Below the pieces are notes generated by a model. That model ran no database searches and was not told the DNA's origin. It worked only from the letters and a program-made list of their open reading frames with translations. A stretch of DNA of 64,000 bases from Chlorops oryzae (Eukaryota; Arthropoda; Insecta; Diptera; Chloropidae). Shown one piece after another: positions 35,483-48,159 of the stretch. The position numbers and the translations under genes were made by a program. Within the stretch, counting starts at the first letter, position 1; every line of letters starts with the position of its first letter. Location of the stretch: positions 8,773,012 to 8,837,011 of the forward strand of contig CM035808.1 of the NCBI GenBank assembly GCA_020466095.1, written 5' to 3'.

Positions 35483-36326
35483 AAGATTGGTTTATTTTGT
35501 TAAACGCGAATGAAAAGGTAATAATAAAAATTATTTCTAAAAGCTCATTTTTTCTGTTTAAAAACAAAATTAAAATTTCAAGGGCACCAGGAGCGTATTA
35601 TCCTTTCGAGTTGGTATATTTTCGAAATTTTAACCATAGTAATCAGTACCTATGAAATTTTACAAAACTACGACAGTAAGAATTTCTTGTAAAATAAAGT
35701 CTTCCTTTTTACATTTTGGGAACTTTCAATATGGTTATCCTTAAAATATTTAGTTACATCAGCTAAGTAAACAATTTAATTTTACCAGCTTCTTAAATTT
35801 GCTCGATCAATCATATGTTTGAAGGTATAAAAGAAATTTAAGTTAGCATAATCCTTCTAATATATTTGAATTATATTTTAATTCAGAATCATCTATAGCA
35901 TATGTGACCCCTATGTTACCACTGCTGTACCAGAGACAAAAGACACGGACAGTAGAAGCTCCCTATTGATATATATGGTAAACGAGGCGTGAAAAGTTGG
36001 ATATTTCTCCAACATTAATGGAATATATTAACTTCGTATGATCAGAGACCTGTGTGCACTTAGCAATCCGAATGCTTGGATTCGGATCCGTGCGCAAATT
36101 AAAAGATATGGACAAAATGGTAATATTCGAAAGAAAAAATATTTAAAAGAAAAAATTTTTCTACATTCAGGGATGAGAAAACAAGCTGCCAGCCTGAGAG
36201 TAAAGAGTTTCCATTCTGAACTCGTGAATGCTGTCATTATTACGTATAAGAACTCTTTCAAAAATTCCTATGATTTGAATTTGAAATCTATTTTATTTGT
36301 TAAAAAACCTTCTCGCATACACATTA
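35483..36326. other. Intergenic DNA downstream of ZNF-7
   Basis: No gene, TIR pair or RNA recognised. Confidence 0.4.
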
Positions 36327-36918
36327 GGGTGTCCCAAAAAAAAATTTCGTCATTTTGAGTCTATTTAATATGGATTGGTTATCATATAGGCAAAGAAATT
36401 TTCAAATGAAAGCCTGGAAGTATGCAACGTGTTTTTGTTATAATGTTTTGGAAAAGATAACGGGACATAGCTTTGGAACTATAAGAGTAAAATCCTAATT
36501 TCCTTTAACAAATTACAAAGGAATTCGTACTCTTTGAAGTTGCATCATTACTTTCAACCATTTTCATATAAAAATAAGAAATTTTGGGGCCTTCTTTTTT
36601 GACGCCCGATTTTGTTCGTAAAAATGTCTACTAAAGATGCCTAAATAGCCTATAAAGCTGGTATATTTTGCAGTTTATGTAACTGAGAACAAAGATTGTA
36701 TACTTTTCCACCGACTAATACCTAAAAATCCTGAAAAGCATTGCTGATGAAGAAGCTATCTCCAAAAATTTGGAAATGTGGGTCTTTTGAGGAAAATCCG
36801 CTGAGCGCAACCTCTAAACCTTTTAGGAAAAATCTGAAAAAATTCTCAAAAATACTTTGACCCATAGGCTTTCGAAAAATCCACGTTCCAAAAAAAAAAT
36901 ATTATTTTTGGGACACCC
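36327..36918. mobile_element. TA-flanked MITE with GGGTGTCCC ends
   Basis: GGGTGTCCCAAAAAAAAAT at the left and the complement ending GGGACACCC at the right, about 592 bp, with TA on both sides. The right part is homologous to 61496-61640. Confidence 0.78.
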
Positions 36919-36950
36919 TAATACACATACATAGTATGTATTAGATACTC

Positions 36951-37104
36951 TGTTCATATTAGGCGAAAAATCACCAGCGACACAGTTTTTTTGTATGCGA
37001 GGGACGCACGGGGATGAGAGAAAAACTTTCCCATACCAAATCCCCAAACGTCCCACGCCATCAAAACAACTGTGTCGCTGGTGATTTATCGCCTAATATG
37101 AACA
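36951..37104. mobile_element. 154-bp MITE with TGTTCATATTAGGCGA ends
   Basis: TIRs of about 35 bp: TGTTCATATTAGGCGAAAAA, then TCACCAGCGACACAG, with the complement at the right. The interior GAGGGACGCACGGGGATGAG resembles the interior of MITE family C (GGGACGCAGG...GAAGAG), so the two may share ancestry. It ends 84 bp before the ZNF-8 motif. Confidence 0.85.
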
Positions 37105-37187
37105 GCGACAATCTGGCGAAAATCGGCATGTGTGAAACCATACTAAGTTTCATCCAACTGAACAGTAAATTGTGATAGCCATTTCAC

Positions 37188-37207
37188 GTTGCCATTTTCT
37201 AGGGAAT
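37188..37207 (+). promoter_or_regulatory. Shared upstream motif of ZNF-8
   Basis: GTTGCCATTTTCTAGGGAAT, 55 bp before the ATG; this copy equals the consensus. Confidence 0.5.
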
Positions 37208-37262
37208 GACATATGTACATTTAAATAAATTTTGTAAAGTGCAACAAGCAATCACAACAATA

Positions 37263-38347
37263 ATGGAAGAACGATTTTACCTTGAAGAGGACGAGAACTA
37301 CGAAAAGGTTTGTGGGGAATTATTCCTCACGACCAATAAAAGAGTGGTCATTCACTGCACTCTGTGCGATGAAAGTTATTCAAAGTTTGATTCATACATA
37401 AATCATTTATACGAAGACCACGAGAGTTCCATGGCCGAAAACTTAAATAACGAAGAGCAAGAAGAAGAGATATCTTTTTTGGAAAATCCAATAGACGAAG
37501 AAGAGGATGGTTTTGAGTCGACTGTGAAAATCGAAATTGAATGCTGCGACAATGAAGCACTCAAGGAAGAAGAAATGCCAATATGTACAATAGTGAGTCA
37601 ACATGAACCAAGCAACACGACGATAAGTGAATTATATTCGGAGGATTCAAAGAGCTTTAAGACACAAGACACGGACTCGGTAAGCTATTCATTCTTCAGC
37701 AAGAAAATTGGGAAAGTGCATCATATTAATTATCATTTGTATTTTAGGATAAAGAATTTCTTAAAACCGATGGAATTCGGAATGTAAAACGACGAACGAT
37801 CTGGAAAATGGCAGGAAAAGTAACAAATGAAGTTGAAAAAAAGTATAAATGTCCACTTTGCGGCCTAGGATTTAAAGAGAAACACAATATGCACCATCAC
37901 TTAAAGAGGCATTCCAATCAAAAGGATCATGCGTGTTCTGAGTGTGGCAAGACTTTTTTTACTGCTTCGGAAGTTCGAACGCATATGCATTCGCATAACG
38001 TAGATCGTAATTATCTTTGCAGCGATTGTGGACGATCATTTCGGAAAAATTCCGAACTACAAAATCATATAAAACGACATGTAAATCAAAGAGATTTCAA
38101 ATGCCCGAAATGTGATAAGGCGTTCTACAATAGCAAAACGCTAAAGAATCATTTGGTCGTGCACTCTAGTGCGAAACCCTTTAGCTGTCACTTGTGTTCC
38201 AGCAGCTTCTCGCGTACACTTTCGCTATCCAATCATATGAAATTGCACGAGAATAAACGTGCGTACAAATGTAATTTATGCGGCTCAGGGTTCAATCAAC
38301 AAGCTGGATTATTTTCCCATAGGAAAGCTAGTCACAAAAGTTATTGA
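37263..38347 (+). CDS. C2H2 zinc-finger protein ZNF-8
   Basis: Exons 37263-37679 and 37748-38347, with a 68-bp phase-0 intron (GTAAGC...TTTTAG), giving 338 residues. The start MEERFYLEEDENYEK aligns with paralogues. The N-terminal finger is C-x2-C-x12-H-x4-H after GELFLTTNKRVV. The acidic linker contains VKIE and LKEEEMPI (possible SUMO site plus the family's PI motif). Exon 2 starts with a shortened basic motif, GIRNVKRRT, then six fingers beginning CPLCGLGF. It is the last gene of the array; about 30 bp after the stop a 300-bp segment begins that is repeated at 39240. Confidence 0.92.
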
Positions 38348-38374
38348 CTGACCTTCAATTGAGTTTAATAGTAC

Positions 38375-38680
38375 AAAATTCATTTAACAATTATTTTCTC
38401 GAAATAAATCTCATTTAATTTCTATAATTGCGAGAGCATTTGAATGATGAACGTTTCTCAGAAGATAGTGGGGGACTGTCTTGGAATGGAAAAATACAAA
38501 TCTTAAATTCGAATTATTTATCCGCTATTAGAGCTTTTTCTACAATAGTTAAAGTTTTCTTTTTTAAATTTTAGGACATTTTTGGCTGATTTTTGACGGC
38601 TGAATTAATGGAAATTACTATTCAATTGTGGGGTTTTATACTTTTAGCTCTCAATGTAAAAAACGATACCTGTAATTTTA
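38375..38680 (+). repeat. Direct repeat, copy 1 (3' flank of ZNF-8)
   Basis: About 300 bp containing GACATTTTTGGCTGATTTTT and GGGACTGTCTTGGAATGG, repeated at 39240-39532 with indels. Confidence 0.8.
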
Positions 38681-38777
38681 AGCATCGAAATTTACGGCAG
38701 CACCGGTCTACTTCCAGGGTGTGAGTACATTTAATCACGATTAATTTTTTAAAAACGATTTCAATGAAGACCACTAA

Positions 38778-38959
38778 AGTCTCAGTTACTCTTGATTGAA
38801 CGTACTTAACTTTAACTTATTCAATCAGCTACTTGATATGTTTAATACATTTTGTATGGAGCAGTTACTGCAAACTTAATTTGACTTAAGATAAGAATCT
38901 GTGTAAAAGAATTCATTAAGTTTAAGTTAAGTTACGTTCATTCAAGAGTAACTGAGTCT
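38778..38959. mobile_element. MITE with AGTCTCAGTTACTCTTGA ends
   Basis: TIRs of about 40 bp (AGTCTCAGTTACTCTTGATT, then GAACGTA) with TAA immediately outside each end. It lies between the two direct repeats. Confidence 0.75.
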
Positions 38960-39239
38960 TAACGATTTTGTTACTCCAAATTGCTACCTTTACACCAAAG
39001 CTTTGGTCCTGTCTATCTATAATTTTTATTTCAAACAGCATTTTTTTGAAAATTATTTCTTTGAATTTTTCAAAAGCGGGTTTTTGAACATCAACTCAAA
39101 TTTGATATCATATTTAAAGGCAGTGCCGAGTGAATTTAAAATACTTTTAAAATTTTTTTAAAAATTTTAATGGTAAAAACAAAATCGGATTTTATTAAAA
39201 TTTTTAAAAATATGCTTGGTAATATTGGCCAATAGTAAA

Positions 39240-39532
39240 AATTCATTCAACAATAATTTCTCAAATAAATCTCATTTAATTTCTTAAGCCTTGCGAGAGC
39301 ATTTGAATCCGCATTGAAGTTTAAAGATAGTGGGGACTGTCTTGGAATGGAAAAAACAAAGCTTATTTCGAATTATTTATCCCCAATTAAGCTTTTTCCA
39401 AAAGTTAAAGTTTTCTTTTTTAATTTTAAGGACATTTTTGGCTGATTTTTGACGGCTGAATTAATGGAAATTACTATTCAATTGTTTTATACTTTTAGCT
39501 CTCAATGTAAAAACGATACCTGTAAATTTTGC
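39240..39532 (+). repeat. Direct repeat, copy 2
   Basis: Homologous to 38375-38680; it ends at GATACCTGTAAATTTTGCAG. Confidence 0.8.
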
Positions 39533-39598
39533 AGATCAGAAAGGCTATTAGATATGCTCGGACGTGACACAAAGTTTACTTTTTTTTTTGGAAATACC

Positions 39599-39765
39599 CA
39601 TATAACCATATATGTCACTGTCATAGATATTGCGCGGGATGTTTGACGCCAGTTAGAAAGAGATGTTACTCGGCAGGCAAAAAAAGAGCAAGACAGAAAT
39701 ACTTTTGGTCTATTACTTAAGTGAAAAATGTTCATTTTGGTTCGTACCCAAGACCATGTGTCATA
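39599..39765 (-). mobile_element. Partial MITE family F
   Basis: Starts CATATAACCATATATGTCAC and runs to CGTACCCAAGACCATG. It matches one half of the element at 53689-54382, in opposite orientation. Confidence 0.7.
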
Positions 39766-39794
39766 TAATATACGTTTTATTAAGTTTAAGTCGG

Positions 39795-40200
39795 CCTGAC
39801 TTCCTTTCTTCAAAAGAATAAGCTCTTTACTTACTTCGGGTTTACTTTTATGGGCTCTACGCAGATATGCAGGAAGTAAATTTCCTATACTAAACAGTTG
39901 CAAAACAAACGAAGAATTACTTTGAGTTACTTCTGATACTTCAACGAATACGCAGATTAAAAGCAATCGAACATTCAGGGTTGCATTTAAATCATACATT
40001 TTCTATATTTCTGTTGACCTGTCATCGGAATTTCAGCTCTGATTTCCTTTCTTCACAAGAACGAGCTCCATACTTCCTGCATATCTGCGTAGAGCGTAGA
40101 GCCCTTTATACTGAGCTGTCAAGCAATCAAGAAGTATTGAAAACGCAGGGTTGCAAGCGATTTGTCATGAAATGCCAAATTTTAAGCAAAATAATTGGGA
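39795..40200. repeat. Inverted repeat around GCAGATATGCAGGAAGTA
   Basis: GGGCTCTACGCAGATATGCA at 39858 and its complement at about 40080. Related sequence, including TTATACTGAGATGTCAAGTA, recurs at about 53059-53350. Confidence 0.55.
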
Positions 40201-40253
40201 GAATAGTTGATTTCAGCTCATTTTTTTTTAAAAGGAAGTGTAATCTCAACAAG

Positions 40254-40600
40254 CACAATAGGGCGATTCGACCAGCAGTAAGTCGAATCGACCTATTTAG
40301 GTTGAAATTACCCTATTCCTGATCTATTTTCCGGCCTTAAATATGACCTACTTTAAAGTCCGTTTCGAAGGTCCAAGATACCTTTATTCGACCTATTTCA
40401 TGACTTCAAAGTCGTTTCGACTAACAAGTCGATTTTTGGTCGAAAAGAGGTAAAAATTCCCTATTTTGTGACTTAATATTGACTTGACTTTGACTTCCAA
40501 ATTAGGTAATTTTTCAAGGCAAACCGACCAATTTTTCGACTAAAATTCGACTTTAAGGTCCGTTTGACTTATAGAGCGAAATATGGTCAAAAGTTTGTGG
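40254..40600. repeat. GTCGA/TAGGT-rich repeat, left copy
   Basis: Many alternating words such as CGACCTATTT and GACTTCAAAGTCG. Similar composition and words occur at 52735-53470, so both probably derive from one repeat family. Confidence 0.6.
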
Positions 40601-40727
40601 TGAGCTCTCTTTATTTTCATAAAACTTGCTCGTATACGTGTTCGCTCCTCTCAGCGGACCATCAATCCGTGTAGCCAGTCCTTAACTTGCACGCGTCGAT
40701 GTAAGACAACATTAAACGCAGCCAACG

Positions 40728-40879
40728 TCCGAAGTCAGACATGCCTAAAACATTTTCCGGAACATTTAGTTCGTAGGCAAGAGACGCAGGAGGCAAGGAA
40801 AAGTTTCTTTGCCTCTTGCGTCTCTTGCCTACGAACTAAATGTTCCCGGAACATGTTTTCGGTATGTCTGACTTCGGAC
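40728..40879. mobile_element. 152-bp near-perfect fold-back MITE
   Basis: Arms of about 70 bp: GTCCGAAGTCAGACATGCCT, then TTAGTTCGTAGGCAAGAGAC and its complement, with a spacer of only about 10 bp. The right end is also the first sequence of the duplicated unit (40861 and 43420). Confidence 0.85.
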
Positions 40880-41548
40880 AACCTCACTAAAATTTCGCCA
40901 CAGCTCCCTGCGACCGTGTTGCCAGCTTAGCAGTTTTCCCTCTGGGACTTAGATTTCTTTTTCGGGCATTTGCACGGCAACCACACGTTCGATCGTTGCC
41001 TTTCAAACTAACACTTTTACCAATTTGACCGGCAACCTGAGTTCAATTTTACGTTCGAGTTTTAACAGCTGATCGTAAGTCTTTTCGCATTTCATTCTCG
41101 TATCACGATTCTGCCGCAACGATTGATAAAGGTGTCGGAACAATTTTTCGATTTATGTAAATATACAGAAGCCTTGTAGTCCTATGCCATCTTGAAAATA
41201 ATATTCGCTTTCAAGTTGCGTGCAGTCTACGTCACCGCGTCCATTCTTAAGAATTTTGACAAACCAGTAGATGTGACCAACTCAAAGGCAAGATATTGAA
41301 CGTGTGAACACGGTGTAAGTTTTAAATTTGGCTCGGCTTAGAGGGAAGACGGGCAGAAAACATAGGAACACTGTTCTCCAATTCCACAGCGAATGCAGAA
41401 GAAACTTCCTTTTTTGGCTGACTTCGAAACACGGTTGCCACTTATGGTACAATTGTACCAAAACTGGTACATTTTTTATCGTTTGGTCATTGGTACACAA
41501 TTTGTCAAATTGGTACATTTTCAGATGGTTACAAATCGATGATACTAC

Positions 41549-41979
41549 CAGGGTTCGGACTATACTCCGATCGGAGTAGATCTACTCCGTTTTTTAAAAA
41601 GTTTTGAAATCTACTCCGCCACTACCCTATACCTCAAATCTACTCCGATTTTTTCACTTCACCAAACTCAAAATAGTTTTGTCTATGTCACGATTTAGAC
41701 GTAATGAGAACGAGTTTTTTGTGTTACCTCGTTCGCAAAGAAATTGTTGTTTTCCATATAGATGTCTCTGTATCTAAATCTTGACTGATGGAGACAAGAA
41801 ATATAAGTAATATGTAAATGTAAGTTATAAATGTTTGCTTCAAATAATTTGTAGACCTTTTTTTTTTTTTTTTTTTTGTTCGAAAAGCAGAAATTCCAAT
41901 TTGCTACCCAAAAATTCATTCTACTCCGATTTTTTTCGGTCTTCTACTACGAAATGGGATTTCCGTAGTCCGAACACTG
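41549..41979. mobile_element. hAT-type MITE, family B, copy in duplication A
   Basis: CAGGGTTCGGACTATACTCC at the left and the complement ending TCCGAACACTG at the right; 431 bp. Flanks are GATACTAC and GATACTAT (8 bp, one mismatch). The interior repeats CTACTCCG. Confidence 0.85.
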
Positions 41980-42830
41980 GATACTATAGTATCCGGACTT
42001 TATCCCATGCATGAACAAATCATTAATGCAGAAGTAGTGAAGCATTCATTTCGAAAGAGGCCAATTGATGATTTTTCAAATGATCTTCTAGTGAAAATAT
42101 CACAGAAGCAAGAGCGCGTTGCAACAGACTCTTCTTCGCATGAAATTTTCATTTGAAAGAGGGTTGTATACTCCCATTTTTAATGAAGATCCTATGAAAT
42201 TTGCATGACAAGATGTTTTTCAATCTGTGTGCTACAATTCTCAAAAGTTTTATAATTTTTTTGTACTTAAGATGTTTTGATAATTGAAACTCTTAAGTCT
42301 TTCCAAAGGCGAAAATGTGTCAGTCACGAAGAGACGAAATATGGCCATATCCGCCAATTTTTTTAAAATATTCATTGAAAAAATGCAAGTTTGAAAGCGC
42401 TTATTAAAACATTTTAAAATTTTTAAAATTTATTTTCCTTCTTTTCTTAGATCCCCGCGGCGTATACATATTATTTTTTCAAATGAAATTCTCACTCCCA
42501 TTCGCACCATAGTCCTTGTTCAGATTGATATAATATTATGATTCATGTTAGCAGCATATACTCTATTTACAAATGAAATAATCATGCACATTGGATCCAT
42601 TTTAGCCAGCCAGCACGTGCACTTTTCCCAATTGAAGTTTTCATGCGGATCAGGGTCATACACTCCTTTACCTAATGAATAACACATGAATTTTGAAGTA
42701 CTGAAAATAGCGGCCATCTCCTAACAAACTTCATTAGAATTAAGGGTTAGTAATGCGAGTAGTCGCAGTATGAATTTTCACCACTTCGGAAGTACTGCAG
42801 AAGTAGTGAAATTTCCGGCTGGGTAGGTAT

Positions 42831-42916
42831 GTTCCCGGGCTACACGAAACTGCCCAATTTTCATACAATTTTTAAAACATTGGCCAGTTTTCGGCAGTTT
42901 CGTGCAGTACGGGAAC
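42831..42916. repeat. 86-bp inverted repeat
   Basis: GTTCCCGGGCTACACGAAAC and the complement GTTTCGTGCAGTACGGGAAC. A second copy lies in duplication B (45415-45500). Confidence 0.7.
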
Positions 42917-43419
42917 AGGCCTAGTATTTAAAGAAAGTGATTTTGCGCCAAAACTGGTATAGCTGCAACAGTGATTGAGTTCATGCCCAGCAAGAAACCT
43001 AAGCGTTATATATGCCGTATATAACAGTTAAAAATAACGCTTATACTTTTCGTTAGAGCCTTATGGACGTGTATAGATTTTCAACGGAAAGATTTTGTGT
43101 GTATGAGCCATACATCCCTTTCTGTCGCAAGCAAATGCGCATAGCTTCCTCTCTTTTTTACTAATATCACATTATGCGTTAGTGTTTTTCATAATTGTAA
43201 CAGTTTTATGCGCCGTATAAGTACGGCTAATATAAGCGTTAGTATCATATTAGTGCTAACGTAAAACCATCGACGATTTCTATGATGAAAATCCTGTTCA
43301 TAAAATAAAATGCAGTGTTTCTTTTTCATAAATTTTGATTTATAAAAATATGACAATGGTAAGGCACATCATGTCGATGAATATTATAATCCCTATTTCT
43401 CAAATAATAATATTTAGAA

Positions 43420-46002
43420 GGTATGTCTGACTTCGGACAACCTCACTAAAATTTCGCCACAGCTCCCTGCGACCGTGTTGCCAGCTTAGCAGTTTTCCCT
43501 CTGGACTTAGATTTCTTTTTCGGGCATTTGCACGGCAACCACACGTTCGATCGTTGCCTTTCAAACTAACACTTTTACCAATTTGACCGGCAACCTGAGT
43601 TCAATTTTACTTTCAAGTTCTGTTTCAATTTTACGTTCGAGTTTTAACAGCTGATCGTAAGTCTTTTCGCATTTCATTCTCGTATCACGATTCTGCCGCA
43701 ACGATTGATAAAGGTGTCGGAACAATTTTTCGATTTATGTAAATATACAGAAGCCTTGTAGTCCTATGCCATCTTGAAAATAATATTCGCTTTCAAGTTG
43801 CGTGCAGTCTACGTCACCGCGTCCATTCTTAAGAATTTTGACAACCAGTAGATGTGACCAACTCAAAGGCAAGATATTGAACGTGTGAACACGGTGTAAG
43901 TTTTAAATTTGGCTCGGCTTAGAGGGAAGACGGGCAGAAAACATAGGAACACTGTTCTCCAATTCCACAGCGAATGCAGAAGAAACTTCCTTTTTTGGCT
44001 GACTTCGAAACACGGTTGCCACTTATGGTACAATTGTACCAAAACTGGTACATTTTTTATCGTTTGGTACATTGGTACACAATTTGTCAAATTGGTACAT
44101 TTTTCAGATGGTTACAAATCGATGATACTACCAGGGTTCGGACTATACTCCGATCGGAGTAGATCTACTCCGTTTTTTAAAAAAGTTTTGAAATCTACTC
44201 CGCCACTACCCTATACCTCAAATCTACTCCGATTTTTTCACTTCACCAAACTCAAAATAGTTTTGTCTATGTCACGATTTAGACGTAATGAGAACGAGTT
44301 TTTTGTGTTACCTCGTTCGCAAAGAAATTGTTGTTTTCCATATAGATGTCTCTGTATCTAAATCTTGACTGATGGAGACAAGAAATATAAGTAATATGTA
44401 AATGTAAGTTATAATTGTTTGCTTCAAATAATTTGTAGACCTTTTTTTTTTTTTTTTTTTTGTTCGAAAAGCAGAAATTCCAATTTGCTACCCAAAAATT
44501 CATTCTACTCCGATTTTTTCGGTCTTCTACTACGAAATGGGATTTCCGTAGTCCGAACACTGGATACTATAGTATCCGGACTTTATCCCATGCATGAACA
44601 AATCATTAATGCAGAAGTAGTGAAGCATTCATTTCGAAAGAGGCCAATTGATGATTTTTCAAATGATCTTCTAGTGAAAATATCACAGAAGCAAGAGCGC
44701 GTTGCAACAGACTCTTCTTCGCATGAAATTTTCATTTGAAAGAGGGTTGTATACTCCCATTTTTAATGAAGATCCTATGAAATTTGCATGACAAGATGTT
44801 TTTCAATCTGTGTGCTACAATTCTCAAAAGTTTTATAATTTTTTTGTACTTAAGATGTTTTGATAATTGAAACTCTTAAGTCTTTCCAAAGGCGAAAATG
44901 TGTCAGTCACGAAGAGACGAAATATGGCCATATCCGCCAATTTTTTTAAAATATTCATTGAAAAAATGCAAGTTTGAAAGCGCTTATTAAAACATTTTAA
45001 AAATTTTTAAAATTTATTTTCCTTCTTTTCTTAGATCCCCGCGGCGTATACATATTATTTTTTCAAATGAAATTCTCACTCCCATTCGCACCATAGTCCT
45101 TGTTCAGATTGATATAATATTATGATTCATGTTAGCAGCATATACTCTATTTACAAATGAAATAATCATGCACATTGGATCCATTTTAGCCAGCCAGCAC
45201 GTGCACTTTTCCCAATTGAAGTTTTCATGCGGATCAGGGTCATACACTCCTTTACCTAATGAATAACACATGAATTTTGAAGTACTGAAAATAGCGGCCA
45301 TCTCCTAACAAACTTCATTAGAATTAAGGGTTAGTAATGCGAGTAGTCGCAGTATGAATTTTCACCACTTCGGAAGTACTGCAGAAGTAGTGAAATTTCC
45401 GGCTGGGTAGGTATGTTCCCGGGCTACACGAAACTGCCCAATTTTCATACAATTTTTAAAACATTGGCCAGTTTTCGGCAGTTTCGTGCAGTACGGGAAC
45501 AGGCCTAGTATTTAAAGAAAGTGATTTTGCGCCAAAACTGGTATAGCTGCAACAGTGATTGAGTTCATGCCCAGCAAGAAACCTAAGCGTTATATATGCC
45601 GTATATAACAGTTAAAATAACGCTTATACTTTTCGTTAGAGCCTTATGGACGTGTATAGATTTTCAACGGAAAGATTTTGTGTGTATGAGCCATACATCC
45701 CTTTCTGTCGCAAGCAAATGCGCATAGCTTCCTCTCTTTTTTACTAATATCACATTATGCGTTAGTGTTTTCATAATTGTAACAGTTTTATGCGCCGTAT
45801 AAGTACGGCTAATATAAGCGTTAGTATCATATTAGTGCTAACGTAAAACCATCGACGATTTCTATGATGAAAATCCTGTTCATAAAATAAAATGCAGTGT
45901 TTCTATTTTCATAAATTTTGATTTATAAAAATATGACAATGGTAAGGCACATCATGTCGATGAATATTATAATCCCTATTTCTCAAATAATAATATTTAG
46001 AA
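43420..46002 (+). repeat. 2.58-kb duplication I, copy B
   Basis: Abuts copy A. It contains an extra roughly 24-bp stretch near 43608-43632 (TTTCAAGTTCTGTTTCAATT) and other small indels. Confidence 0.93.
44132..44562. mobile_element. hAT-type MITE, family B, copy in duplication B
   Basis: Same element as 41549-41979, with flanks GATACTAC and GATACTAT. Confidence 0.85.
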
Positions 46003-46329
46003 TACCAAATTTTATAAAGAAATCACAACACACTAACAGCTATGTTAAATCAAACAAATTTTTTAAAATTATCTCCAAAAAAATTATATTATTGTCTCAA
46101 CAATATTATTTTCAAACACCAAGCGCACAATCACAATAGTTATGTAAAATTTTGGGCAGTTTGGTGTGAATCACTCAGTAACTGGTAGCTTCCCATACAA
46201 ACTTTTGTGAGTACTCGGTTTTTTTATGAGCACGCAAAAAAATGTTGATCACTAGAATGTGAATGTGTTAGTTGATGCCTCTTTTGACTTATATGTGTTA
46301 GTGACTCTTCGTATTCATTTCTTGCTGGG
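45570..46329. mobile_element. 760-bp element with CCCAGCAAGAAA ends
   Basis: Short TIR CCCAGCAAGAAA/TTTCTTGCTGGG. The interior has repeated AAGCGTTA and TAACGCTTAT words. The copy in duplication A (from about 42988) is cut at 43419 by the duplication border. Confidence 0.55.
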
Positions 46330-46401
46330 TGGTGCGAGGCGTAGTGATGAAAAAAATCTCTATCCGATTCATCAGTAACACGATTAATCGAAGGCAACAT
46401 T

Positions 46402-47333
46402 GAGGCCTTTTACAATAGTTGATCGTCAATTCCTATCGATATTCCCTTTTGGAGTTGCATTCGCTTTTACACTTACTCAAAAGAATTGATCGTCAATTCT
46501 TACTTCGTTTGCCTTTTATGACATTTTCCTCTTCAACACAGGGGTGATATTTTATAAAATATTAGCAAAATAAATTATGAATCTCTGATTAAGGGTTGAT
46601 AGCAGAAACATAAATACAGCACTTCCTATTTTGTTTTAATGAATTTAATTATTGATGCTAAGGAGTATTTCAAAATGCTTGAATTAAAAATGCTTTTTGA
46701 AAAAGACAATTTTTAGTGAGTAGCTGTTAAATTGTTCTGTTTGAAAATAAATTCTATTAACGATTTGTAGGAGTAAACTATCTAAGTGATTTTCATATTG
46801 TCAAAAGAATAAAGGCGAAATTCCAGAATCGACGGAACATTTCAGGCGATAGAAATGTAGCTGCTTCCATTTAAATACATTTCAATACATTGATTCAATG
46901 GAAGCAGCACAAATGTTTTCATCTTTGCCGCGAATACCGCAACAACCGTCCTTTCCGTCCTTTATGGAGTTTCGCCTTAAATTTTAATTATATTCATCAC
47001 ATTTTTCTTCATATCTTATAACATAAGAATAAGTCTTCAATTTATAGTTTTCGGTACATACAAGAATGTAAGATCCTAAAATATTGATCAAGAAAAATAA
47101 GTAAAAACATATAAAAGCATGCGTTGCTGTCTCCACGAACAACGAAAACGAATAAAATAAATGTCAGAAATTTGTTCCCAGCCATCGATAAGTTCGATAA
47201 ACGAAAGAGAGCAAAGACGGATTGAGCGAGTACGTGCAACCAAAAAACGCTCAACTTTTCGATAACGATATGTTATCGTTTTGTATTGAAAATGAGAATT
47301 GACGGTCAACTATTGACTAATGTAAAAGGCCTC
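46402..47333. mobile_element. TIR element with GAGGCCTTTTACA ends
   Basis: GAGGCCTTTTACAATAGTTG, then ATCGTCAATTC at the left and the complement at the right, about 932 bp. It contains a smaller inverted-repeat element (46811-46980, AAAGGCGAAATTCCAG...TTCGCCTT). Duplication II starts inside it. Confidence 0.7.
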
Positions 47334-47479
47334 ATTTATTAATTGATGCCTTCTACACAACTCAATTGTATACCTCGATTCTCGTTTTCTAGGCGAGAAT
47401 AAAAATAATCGGTCTGATTATGTATTCCGACGGATCGAATCCGTTCGGATTTTCACATTTTTATGAATGAAAAAGTTCT

Positions 47480-47986
47480 TTTTTTTAGAGTTTTTGGCAC
47501 AAGTTAAATACCGTTTCGATTTCAGTCGGGAAGATTGTAAAGCTTTAATTATCATTACACCTGCCAAAATTCTGTCAGAAGATGATGTTTCAATTTCGCC
47601 GTTACTTGAGAATTTCAGTTATTTAATTGAATGTGACCCTGATGTAATCGCAACTCAGTGGTCTCTTTTAAGGCTTTCCAATATTGATTTAAAAAATTGC
47701 ACCAGCTTGGAAACGTTTTGGGAAAAAGTAAGATTATTTAAAAATGGATTCGGTGAAATTGCTTTTAACGAACTAGTTAAATTTGTTAATGACCAAATGT
47801 GCTTACCCCACAGTTCTGCAGCTGCAGAAAGAAAGTTTTTCGATCTTTCTTAAATAAAAACGAAACTAAGAAATAAGTTAGAATACGCCTCACTTAATAA
47901 TATTATGCTGTCAAAAGAGCTGTGTAAAACTAATAATGATTCTCATAACGTTTGGTCACCTAAAGACTGTTTTTTTTAGTATTGTA
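47480..47986 (+). pseudogene. hAT-like transposase C-terminal exon, copy A
   Basis: Open frame from a likely splice acceptor (TTTTTTTAG at about 47488) through CLPHSSAAAERKFFDLS, a stop, and then, in the same frame, IKTKLRNKLEYASLNNIM. The LP.SSA..ER.F motif followed by IKTKLRNKL is the hAT dimerisation domain. One in-frame TAA at 47851 interrupts it. It could be a decayed transposase or a domesticated derivative. Confidence 0.65.
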
Positions 47987-48159
47987 ATTTAAAAAATATT
48001 TTTTGCACAAAAAGCATTGTACCTTTTTATTTTGGTTTTTTGGCTGAATACTGTTTTTGTTATTACTTTTTGTATAATAAATATGCGAAGCTAAAATATT
48101 TTTTTGGTACATTTTTTTCGGTTTTGGTACATTTTTTGGATTGGTCTGGTACAAAAATA

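Larger units (their letters stand above)
40861..43419 (+). repeat. 2.56-kb duplication I, copy A
   Basis: Followed directly by copy B at 43420-46002. Sequence agrees almost throughout, with differences that are mostly single-base or short indels. It contains a hAT MITE, small inverted repeats and no intact gene. Confidence 0.93.
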
